A DNA stretch of 5,564 nt from Methylobacteriaceae bacterium (lineage in GTDB: Bacteria; Pseudomonadota; Alphaproteobacteria; Rhizobiales; Beijerinckiaceae): positions 1-5,564 of the forward strand of contig JAISTL010000219.1 of the NCBI GenBank assembly GCA_031272615.1, in the 5' to 3' direction. The notes beneath the pieces were generated by a model. The model was given only the letters and a program-made list of their open reading frames with translations. It ran no database searches and was not told the origin of the DNA. A program made the translations under genes and the position numbers. Of the stretch, positions 1 through 5,294 are shown piece by piece. Positions within the stretch are counted from its first letter, which is position 1. Each line of letters starts with the position of its first letter.

Positions 1-395
1 CCACATGGAAAAATGCAAGGCGCGCTGCGCGTAGGCAATTGCGCCTTGCCATAAAAACAGCACGATTGTGCCGGAAAGGAAGTCCTCGAGGGAACAGTCG
101 CCGCCGACAACGAGGCAAAGCGCTTCGGGGGAGTGTTTTTTGAACTCCAGACCGCCACCGGTATGCTTGACTCTGCCCACTCGTTTCTCAACCATTCGGA
201 AGACACGGCCTGCGGATCGTCACCGCTGACAAAATGGGCCGGTGCCGGAAGCGCCCGGAGAGCCTGGTTGACCGTGGTGGTTTTGCCGGTCTGGCGGGGG
301 CCGGCCACGATCTGCAGGAAGCGGCGCGGCTCGGTCAAACGTTGTCTGAGTTGAGCGACAAGCCGTCTCTCGAACATCTTCGGAGGTTCTTCCAT
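1..395 (-). pseudogene. Internally deleted AAA ATPase of the DUF4143 class (remnant, runs off left edge)
   Basis: Read leftward from ATG at 395, the first 73 residues look like the N-terminus of an AAA_14/DUF4143 ATPase: MFERRLVAQLRQRL near residues 7-20, then EPRRFLQIVAGPRQTGKTT with the Walker A motif at residues 32-39, then HFVSGDDP and WLRNEW (68-73). After this the frame stops resembling the family. In another frame, from about 180 down to 73, the DNA encodes GGLEFKKHSPEAL and LVVGGDCSLEDFLS, which match the usual last residues of DUF4143 proteins (family style: LLVGGDGIPLEEFL). Walker B, sensor residues and the body of the DUF4143 domain are missing, roughly 270 residues if the usual length of about 380 applies. 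Neither frame has a stop before the edge. The start could also be the second ATG at residue 7. The call as a deletion remnant is inference; an assembly error is the alternative. Confidence 0.72.
15..49 (-). terminator. Possible rho-independent terminator
   Basis: On the minus strand a perfect 9-base inverted repeat (GCAAGGCGC ... GCGCCTTGC) with a 17-base loop is followed at once by ATTTTTCC. It lies just past the recognisable end of the ATPase tail, where a terminator would be expected. Weak points are the long loop, a T-run of only five, and the lack of a stop codon in any minus-strand frame between the tail and the hairpin. Confidence 0.4.
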
Positions 396-496
396 CACGT
401 CACCCTGTCATACCGGTTACTCAATACGATTTACAAATTACTCATTACACTGAGTAATCTGCAAAAACAAAGATAAATCCCGGTTTTGACAGCCGC
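396..496 (-). promoter_or_regulatory. AT-rich spacer between mrr and the ATPase remnant, likely holding the ATPase promoter
   Basis: This spacer is clearly more AT-rich than its surroundings and has no gene. It carries the TTACTCA/TGAGTAA cluster listed separately. Possible minus-strand promoter pairs exist, such as TTGTTT with TAATGA at 17-base spacing overlapping the palindrome, but none is close to consensus. An AGGGTGA stretch just upstream of the ATG at 395 is a weak ribosome binding site. I see no convincing terminator for the mrr gene; the only hairpin after its stop has a four-base stem (AGCC/GGCT) without an adjacent T-run. Confidence 0.4.
417..458. repeat. TTACTCA repeat cluster with a perfect palindrome (operator-like)
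   Basis: On the plus strand ATTACTCA at 437-444 and TGAGTAAT at 451-458 form a perfect 8-base inverted repeat with a 6-base spacer. A further direct copy of TTACTCA lies at 417-423, exactly 21 bases (two helical turns) from the copy at 438-444. Such symmetry and phasing are typical of a binding site for a dimeric regulator. The site sits 42 to 63 bases upstream of the ATPase start at 395, so it could overlap its promoter. The binding protein is unknown and the role is inference. Confidence 0.6.
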
Positions 497-1417
497 TCAC
501 AGGCTCTCGAAATAGTCTTCGTTCACTTTGACGATTTCAACGGTTCGGGCGACTTCGACGCCGACATGATACTTGATCATCAGTTCCACAATTCGGTTTC
601 CGTCAATCAACGAGATGTTGGCATTCGCCGACTCCGCCAGTTTTTTCGCGCCGTCGATGAACTGGCCGGTGGTGATGATCACACCGTCCGCGACTTTATC
701 GGCGGCAAGAGCGCCGAGAAAATCGCGAACCACTTTCTCTGTGACGGCTCCACTCCATCGCTTGGCCTGGATGTAGATGTTCCGCAATCCGAGAGCATCC
801 TGTTTCACCAGACCGTCGATTCCCCCGTCTCCGGACTTTTTTGTTACCGCGGCGAACTCTCTTCTGCTGCCCCCATAACCCATCGCCAACAACAGGTCCA
901 CGCACAATTCCTCAAAGGCATACGGATTGTAGTCCTTCAGTTTGTTGACCAAATCGGCGGATATGTTGGCCAGGTTATTCTCGACGGCCGCATCGATCAG
1001 TTCATCGACAGACCCCGCTTCAGTCAGGTCCGTCAAATCATGGCCGCTTTCCAGCGACTGCCCGCTTCTTGTTCTCCTGCGTTCCGTGAACGACACAAAT
1101 TCGCGGAATTGCTGCAGCTGTTCATTACTAAAGCCGCTTGGATACTTCTTCAGCAGTTCGAGCCCGCGCTCCGTGATTTTCCACTGGGACCTTTTCTGCG
1201 AAACCAGCGCACCGGCCTGTTTCAAGTATGACATCGCCCATCCCGCGCGATTCATATACGTGGTATCTCCTCCAGAAGGGATTCTTTCGGCCTTGTCGGA
1301 TTCGGCAAGCCCCATGATATCCGCCGCCTTCTCCGCAACTTGAAGCCGGTTGTAAATGCCGCCGTCTTTCATCGCCTCGAGAACCGGCATGTAAAATTGC
1401 TGATATGCGGGCACCAT
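497..1417 (-). CDS. mrr: Mrr-type (type IV) restriction endonuclease
   Basis: The product is a predicted nuclease that cleaves modified (methylated) foreign DNA in the cytoplasm. Numbering from an upstream in-frame TTG at 1441 (314 residues), the order is an Mrr N-terminal winged-helix-like domain (about 10-95, starting VPAYQQFYMPVLEAM as in Escherichia coli Mrr), a linker with a charged stretch (about 100-165), and the Mrr catalytic domain (about 170-290). The PD-(D/E)xK-like core is intact: FEELC at 176-180, GDGGIDG at 204-210 with Asp205/Asp209, and IQAKRW with Gln225 and Lys227, the Q-x-K variant typical of Mrr. I chose the ATG at 1417 (306 residues) because AAGGGAG lies six bases upstream and the protein then begins as known Mrr proteins do. 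No methyltransferase or specificity subunit is beside it, which fits a stand-alone type IV enzyme. Its trigger modification cannot be read from sequence. Confidence 0.92.
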   Translation of the reverse strand: MVPAYQQFYMPVLEAMKDGGIYNRLQVAEKAADIMGLAESDKAERIPSGGDTTYMNRAGWAMSYLKQAGALVSQKRSQWKITERGLELLKKYPSGFSNEQLQQFREFVSFTERRRTRSGQSLESGHDLTDLTEAGSVDELIDAAVENNLANISADLVNKLKDYNPYAFEELCVDLLLAMGYGGSRREFAAVTKKSGDGGIDGLVKQDALGLRNIYIQAKRWSGAVTEKVVRDFLGALAADKVADGVIITTGQFIDGAKKLAESANANISLIDGNRIVELMIKYHVGVEVARTVEIVKVNEDYFESL

Positions 1418-1735
1418 CGCCATCTCCCTTCGCGCTGTCAAAGATGTCTTTTCATCGGGGACATTACGTGTTTATCAGAATCCGGTCGTCAACTTTGAAA
1501 GAGGCAACCACTGCCAGAACCGCTTACTTGATTTTTCGGTATCTGTCTCCTGATTTTATTCCATAGCGAATTGTACACCCGCGCGGAGGCACACCGGAGC
1601 GTTTCGTGCCGGGTTCTCCACTCCTCGAGAATGACGAGGACGACGACGCAAATATAGGAACCAACCGTACCGGCAACGCGAGGCGTCCGCATCGGCGCCG
1701 CCGGAACCGTCCGGTTGATTCCGCCGTTTTTCCCT
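1418..1735. other. Intergenic stretch without a convincing gene
   Basis: About 320 bases separate the cupin stop from the mrr start. Minus-strand frames that stay open here give arginine- and serine-rich translations with no family resemblance. It should hold the operon's 3' end and the mrr promoter, but neither is clear. After the cupin stop there is a small CCGGA/TCCGG hairpin (four-base loop) with no T-run. On the minus strand, -10-like hexamers TACAAT and TAAAAT occur near 1550-1575 without a good -35 partner, and TTGACG occurs near 1488-1493 without a good -10. GGGGACATTACGTGTTTATCA (roughly 1457-1477, plus strand) is discussed as a possible mobile-element scar. Confidence 0.6.
1424..1430 (-). 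promoter_or_regulatory. Ribosome binding site deciding the mrr start
   Basis: The minus strand reads AAGGGAG, then six bases, then ATG at 1417. The alternative ATG at 1423 abuts this site with no spacing, and the TTG at 1441 has no purine-rich site at a proper distance, so 1417 is the best start. Confidence 0.7.
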
Positions 1736-2110
1736 CTACCGCTCCTCGGGGCGGATATTGTCCACCTGACCGTAAATGAACATGGCGTCGATGCGGCCGC
1801 CGTCGTCATACTCGAAGACATGCCATTCGTTTTCCGGAAAGTGCAGAAGCATTCCGTCGCTCAACGCCAGGCTGTACGCCAGCGCCTCCGGTTCGCCGCC
1901 CCAGCGGACCCGCCCGCGATCACTGCGGATGATATACACACATTCCTCGGCATGGCGGTGCGGCGCCATCGGTCCGTATTCCCCCGCATAGGTGCCGAAC
2001 GACACGCTCATTTTCGAGCTCGTCATCGGGCTGTCTTTTCCCGTTGCCTTATAGATGATACGTCCGGGCAGCACGGTGCCCTCGAGTGCATGGGTATCCA
2101 CATAATCCAT
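1736..2110 (-). CDS. Small single-domain cupin protein
   Basis: A 124-residue protein that is one Cupin_2-like beta-barrel domain. Cupin motif 1 is seen as GPMAPHRHAEECVYII (46-61), with metal-ligand candidates His51, His53 and Glu55 or Glu56. Motif 2 is GMLLHFPENEWHVFEY (86-101), with Pro92 and ligand candidate His97. The full 3-His/1-Glu set is therefore present, so a divalent metal is likely bound. No signal peptide is visible, so it is cytoplasmic. AGGAGG lies eight bases before the ATG. It begins 25 bases after the amidohydrolase stop and is probably the last gene of the TRAP operon. Small cupins in such positions can be isomerases, lyases, dioxygenases or ligand sensors; I cannot choose between these. 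Co-transcription suggests it acts on, or responds to, the same imported compound or its hydrolysis product. Confidence 0.9.
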   Translation of the reverse strand: MDYVDTHALEGTVLPGRIIYKATGKDSPMTSSKMSVSFGTYAGEYGPMAPHRHAEECVYIIRSDRGRVRWGGEPEALAYSLALSDGMLLHFPENEWHVFEYDDGGRIDAMFIYGQVDNIRPEER

Positions 2111-2118
2111 TTGTCCGG

Positions 2119-2124
2119 CCTCCT
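2119..2124 (-). promoter_or_regulatory. Perfect AGGAGG ribosome binding site of the cupin gene
   Basis: The minus strand reads AGGAGG eight bases before the ATG at 2110, within the 25-base gap after the amidohydrolase stop. It fixes the cupin start and points to independent, efficient translation in the operon. Confidence 0.8.
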
Positions 2125-2135
2125 GCCGCCGATTT

Positions 2136-3287
2136 CTAGTAAAATATCTGGCGGAATACGATCTCGCCTTTCTTGATGGTCATGAGCGGCACGAAGAGTC
2201 GTTTTGCCGTCGTTTCGCCACCGAACCTGTCAAACAGCCGCGTATCCTTTTCCATGACATCCAGCACCACGACATCGGCGGGCCTGCCGGCGGCCAATGA
2301 CCCCGCTTCCCTCTCGATGCCGAGAATGTGCGCCGGATTATGGGTGACAGCCTTGAGAATCGCCAGTTCGTCCATGCCCGAGGCGAGCAGCGCCGCCATG
2401 GCGTGAAGAATGGAGAACCCCGGTTTGACGTAGGAACTCTCGCGGATGATGTCGGAACTGATGATATCCGGCGGGAAACCGTCGGCGAGAGCCTGACGGA
2501 AATTCTTGAATGACCAGTGAATCCGGCCGGTACAGCAATCGAAATACACTCCGCGGGCTCTGGCTTTTCTCGCGCACTCCAGAATATGCCCGTCGGCGTC
2601 GAACATCGTCTGGCCCCGGTTCTGGAAGCAGTGCACCAGAATATCCCCCGGCTGCAAACCGTTGACAATCTCCGAAATATCCAGATATGCCGGGAGATTG
2701 GCGCAATGGACATTGAGGATGCAGCGCCATCCGGCCGCCCTGACTTTTTCGGCGATGCGGACGGCTTTTTCCAAAGGCTTGATACCGTAATCCTCCAGCG
2801 TCACCGCATCCATGCGCAGTTTGAGACCCACCAGACTGTCGGCGTAATTCCGGTAAACATCGAACACCGCCGCTTCGCTGAACGCCTCGGGATCCATGTT
2901 TTCGGCATGGAGGGTATCCTGCACTCCCCAGGGTGCCGGGGTGATGAAACTCTTGACCGTGGTGAAATAACGCAACGCGTTGACCTTCTGGTACAACGGG
3001 AACGTCAGTGTTCCGGTGGAGCCGGCGTCCACGGCGGTCGTCACGCCGTTTGCCGGGCAGTGGATGTCGGCATGGACGCCGTTGCTGCCGTCATACTGCA
3101 GATGGAGATGGGCATCGATCAGGCCCGGCAGCACGTATTTTCCGGTTGCGTCAAACTCTTCGACCACAGGCCCGGAAAAGGCGTCTTTTTCGACGATGAC
3201 GCCATGCTGAATATAGACGTCACCTGTGGTGACGGCATTGTGTTCGAAATCGACCAGCGTTCCGTTTCTGATGATGAACCCGCTCAT
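2136..3287 (-). CDS. Amidohydrolase/deacetylase family metallohydrolase (EF_0837/Atu3266 type)
   Basis: A 383-residue cytoplasmic enzyme of the amidohydrolase superfamily, full length for the family. It opens with the small beta-sandwich part (FIIRNGTLVDF) and VLPGLIDAHLHL, giving metal ligands His60 and His62. Further active-site residues in the expected order are Lys156 in GLKLRMD (likely the carboxylated bridging lysine), His194 in NVHC, His219 in VHCF, and Asp279 in SSDI, the catalytic base. The late NPAHILGI and GRPADVVVLDV segments are typical of imidazolonepropionase/dihydroorotase-like relatives. The set HxH, Lys, His, His, Asp predicts a binuclear metal centre. As I recall, characterised relatives (Atu3266, Oant2987) hydrolyse acetylated alpha-hydroxy acids such as acetyl-(R)-mandelate; the true substrate here is unknown. 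AGAGG six bases before the ATG supports the start. It follows the TRAP permease gene by 77 bases and precedes the cupin, so it probably hydrolyses the imported compound. Confidence 0.92.
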   Translation of the reverse strand: MSGFIIRNGTLVDFEHNAVTTGDVYIQHGVIVEKDAFSGPVVEEFDATGKYVLPGLIDAHLHLQYDGSNGVHADIHCPANGVTTAVDAGSTGTLTFPLYQKVNALRYFTTVKSFITPAPWGVQDTLHAENMDPEAFSEAAVFDVYRNYADSLVGLKLRMDAVTLEDYGIKPLEKAVRIAEKVRAAGWRCILNVHCANLPAYLDISEIVNGLQPGDILVHCFQNRGQTMFDADGHILECARKARARGVYFDCCTGRIHWSFKNFRQALADGFPPDIISSDIIRESSYVKPGFSILHAMAALLASGMDELAILKAVTHNPAHILGIEREAGSLAAGRPADVVVLDVMEKDTRLFDRFGGETTAKRLFVPLMTIKKGEIVFRQIFY

Positions 3288-3322
3288 GATGAACCTCTAT
3301 GGATGAAGAATGAACACTCCGC

Positions 3323-3350
3323 GCCCCGGTCCGGCGCCTCCGGCCGGGGC
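3323..3350 (-). promoter_or_regulatory. Strong GC hairpin between the permease and amidohydrolase genes
   Basis: On the minus strand GCCCCGG, CCGG, a five-base loop, CCGG, a bulged A, and CCGGGGC form an 11-pair stem in the 77-base spacer. No T-tract follows (GCGGAGTG comes next), so it is not a canonical terminator. It ends about 35 bases before the amidohydrolase start. A role in mRNA stability, partial attenuation or a rho-linked site is inference. Confidence 0.55.
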
Positions 3351-3364
3351 GGCGGGAGACACGT

Positions 3365-4642
3365 TTAATTCATGAACACCAGCAACCCGGTGGAGATGGC
3401 CGGAATGAACGACGTCAAAAGCACGCAGCCGTACAGCACAATAATGAACGGCAGCGAGTTTTTGGACAGCGCCATGATACTCTGGCCGGTCACGCCGGAA
3501 CTGGCGAACAGACACAGGCCGAAGGGCGGAGTCGCCTGCCCCACCGACAGGTTGAACACCACGATACACCCGAGATGCACCGGATCGATGCCGAATTTCA
3601 TCGCCACCGGATAGATCAGCGGCGCGATGATCAGGATGATCGGCCCGGTATCCATCAGCATCCCCAGCACCAGCAGCATCACGTTGAGGCACAGCAGGAA
3701 GGTCGTCTTGTCATGGATGAACTGAGACAGCGCCTGATTGAAAGCCGTCGGGAAACCGTTGGCCGTCAGCACCCAGCCGAACACCGTCGCCGCCATGATC
3801 AGCAGCAGAATATTGGCGGTCCCTTCAACCGCGGTCACCATGATCCGCGCCAGGTGCCCGAAACTCAAAGACTTGTAGAAGAACGCCACAATCAAACCGT
3901 ACAGCACCGCCACCGCGGCGGATTCCGTTGGTGTGAAAATGCCGGAGTAAATCCCGCCGAGGATGATCAGCGGCATCAGCAAGGCCCAGAAGGCATCCCT
4001 GGTCGCCGCCAGGGCCGTGCCGAGGTCGAATCTGTCGGCCTTCGGCAGGTTATGGCGTTTCGCGTAATAGTAGGCGTAGAGGCACATGGCCACACCGCCG
4101 AGAACACCGGGGCCGATACCGGAAATGAGCAGTTTCGAGATGGACGTGTTGACGGTGCTGCCGTAAACGACAAACACGATACTCGGCGGAATGACGATGC
4201 CCAGAGTTCCGCCCACGGTGGGCAGGGCCGCGGCATACCCCTTCGGATATCCGGCCTTGATCAGTTCCGGATACAACATGGAACCGATGGCGACAACCGT
4301 GGCGACATTGGAACCGCACAGCGCCGCAAAGAACATGCAGGCGATGAGCACCACAATGGACAGACCGCCCGTCATATGCCCGAACCATGCCTTGGCGAAG
4401 GCCACGAGCCGCTTGGAAATGCCGCCGTGCTGCATAATCGCGCCGGCGAGAAGAAAAAAGAAGATTGCCAGAAAAACGTATTTCTCGCCCCCGGTGAACA
4501 TGCGCTGGGCGAAAAAGGTCAACGGCACCGTTCCCATGGCGAACGCCGCGCACAAACAGGAAAGCATCATCGCCCAGATAAACGGCACTCCGATGATCAG
4601 CGCCACGGCGAACACAAGAAACAGAATGCTGACGGGACTCAT
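3365..4642 (-). CDS. dctM: TRAP transporter large permease subunit (DctM type)
   Basis: This 425-residue inner-membrane protein is the ion-coupled translocation subunit of a TRAP transporter, and its length is normal for DctM. It is hydrophobic throughout, with about 11-12 membrane spans. Family hallmarks are visible in order: FFFLLAGAIMQHGGISKRLV (61-80), GHMTGGLS (88-95), FFAALCGSNVATVVAIG (104-120), GTLGIVIPPSIVFVVYGS (145-162), GGIYSGIFTPTESAAVAVLY (229-248), LGMLMDTGPIILIIAPL (326-342) and NLSVGQATPPFGLCLF (364-379). It works with the small subunit encoded upstream; its ATG overlaps that gene's stop by four bases (ATGA), which implies translational coupling. AGGAG lies eight bases before the start. 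Substrate specificity resides mainly in the binding protein, so it cannot be deduced here. Confidence 0.97.
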   Translation of the reverse strand: MSPVSILFLVFAVALIIGVPFIWAMMLSCLCAAFAMGTVPLTFFAQRMFTGGEKYVFLAIFFFLLAGAIMQHGGISKRLVAFAKAWFGHMTGGLSIVVLIACMFFAALCGSNVATVVAIGSMLYPELIKAGYPKGYAAALPTVGGTLGIVIPPSIVFVVYGSTVNTSISKLLISGIGPGVLGGVAMCLYAYYYAKRHNLPKADRFDLGTALAATRDAFWALLMPLIILGGIYSGIFTPTESAAVAVLYGLIVAFFYKSLSFGHLARIMVTAVEGTANILLLIMAATVFGWVLTANGFPTAFNQALSQFIHDKTTFLLCLNVMLLVLGMLMDTGPIILIIAPLIYPVAMKFGIDPVHLGCIVVFNLSVGQATPPFGLCLFASSGVTGQSIMALSKNSLPFIIVLYGCVLLTSFIPAISTGLLVFMN

Positions 4643-5190
4643 GATTCCAGCTCCTCCCTCATGTCCACCGTACCGGCGTCATAGAGCGCCGCCGGACCGG
4701 CCGCGTCCGGGTCCGTCGCGATACGCCGGAGCAGCACCGCCAGGCGGGAAAAGAAAATCAGGAAAAACCCGACGCTCATGAACGAGAAAACATAGAAATA
4801 CGGCAGCTGAAGCGACGAAATGACCTGGGGAAATCTCGACGCGTGACGCACGAACAGGATCGAGCTGACGAAGAGAACCGCGACGGTCAGCAGACAGAGA
4901 ATATCCGCGCCGATCAGCAGCTTCTTCTCCAAGCGCTTGTTGAAACCGAACACTTCGATGCGCACTTCGCCGTCCTGCTTCGTCACCAGATTCTGCCCGC
5001 AGAAGATGAGCACGATGAACAGCACGACACTCAGTTGCTCAGACCACGGAATGGAGTAGAAAAACAGATACCGCCCGGCGACCTGAGCAATGTTGATGGC
5101 GGTGATGGCAATACAAAGCAGAATGAGAATCGTCTTTTGGGCGCGGGTGAACGTGTCGTCGACTCTCCTGCAGAACTCCAGGAATTTCAT
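4639..5190 (-). CDS. dctQ: TRAP transporter small permease subunit (DctQ type)
   Basis: A 183-residue inner-membrane protein with four predicted spans (about 20-40, 52-68, 91-112 and 130-150), the normal DctQ layout. The conserved motif after the first span is present as PWSEQLSVVLF (48-58), and VTKQDGEVRIEV (69-80) follows the second, as usual for the family. The tail after residue 155 is hydrophilic. DctQ binds the large subunit and is needed for transport. I placed the start at 5190 rather than at an in-frame ATG at 5283: GGGAGGG lies four bases before 5190, the protein then begins MKFLEFCRRVDDTF like other DctQ proteins, and the upstream codons run through the intercistronic hairpin. The stop overlaps the next gene's start. 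Confidence 0.94.
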   Translation of the reverse strand: MKFLEFCRRVDDTFTRAQKTILILLCIAITAINIAQVAGRYLFFYSIPWSEQLSVVLFIVLIFCGQNLVTKQDGEVRIEVFGFNKRLEKKLLIGADILCLLTVAVLFVSSILFVRHASRFPQVISSLQLPYFYVFSFMSVGFFLIFFSRLAVLLRRIATDPDAAGPAALYDAGTVDMREELES

Positions 5191-5194
5191 TTTT

Positions 5195-5201
5195 CCCTCC
5201 C
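5195..5201 (-). promoter_or_regulatory. Ribosome binding site deciding the dctQ start
   Basis: GGGAGGG on the minus strand, four bases before the ATG at 5190. It supports the short form of the small TRAP subunit over the longer reading frame beginning at 5283. Confidence 0.75.
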
Positions 5202-5250
5202 GGGGGCGTTGTGGCGTTGCGCCGGATAACCGGGGTTTCTCATGCGGACG

Positions 5251-5279
5251 GGCGCACCCCGGAAAGCCCGGGATGCGCC
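5251..5279 (-). promoter_or_regulatory. Strong intercistronic hairpin between dctP and dctQ
   Basis: On the minus strand GGCGCATCCCGG, loop GCTTT, CCGGGGTGCGCC form a 12-pair stem (one U-G pair) with a five-base loop. It begins 15 bases after the dctP stop. No T-tract follows, so read-through into dctQ is expected. The position fits a 3' stabiliser that keeps the binding-protein message in excess over the membrane subunits, an arrangement known for several binding-protein operons. The function here is inference. Confidence 0.7.
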
Positions 5280-5294
5280 ACACAAACAGGATGT

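Noticed and set aside
133..476. Two overlapping plus-strand open frames (73 and 80 codons)
   Set aside because: They lie antisense to the Walker A region of the ATPase remnant and run into the AT-rich operator region; neither resembles a known protein.
396..496. CRISPR-like array suggested by the repeated TTACTCA word
   Set aside because: The repeats are only 7-8 bases, include an inverted copy, and lack uniform spacers; they look like operator sites.
566..1231. Plus-strand open frame (221 codons) opposite mrr
   Set aside because: It is antisense to conserved Mrr catalytic motifs and shows no domain of its own.
1418..1441. Longer mrr start at TTG 1441
   Set aside because: TTG is a rare start, no suitable ribosome binding site precedes it, and Mrr proteins begin at the sequence following the ATG at 1417.
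1489..1821. Minus-strand open frame (110 codons) overlapping the cupin 3' end and the following gap
   Set aside because: It overlaps the well-supported cupin frame out of phase, its translation is low-complexity Ser/Arg-rich sequence, and no ribosome binding site supports it.
2517..3368. Long plus-strand open frame (283 codons) opposite the amidohydrolase
   Set aside because: The minus-strand frame carries the complete metal-ligand set of the amidohydrolase; the plus-strand frame has no recognisable motif and no good ribosome binding site.
3575..4684. Long plus-strand open frame (369 codons) opposite the large TRAP permease gene
   Set aside because: Its translation is rich in Arg, His, Gln and Asp with no family resemblance. 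It is the antisense shadow of a GC-rich membrane-protein gene whose own frame is unmistakably DctM.
5191..5283. N-terminal extension of the small TRAP subunit to an ATG at 5283
   Set aside because: The extension would be encoded by the intercistronic hairpin, lacks family similarity, and a strong ribosome binding site precedes the ATG at 5190.
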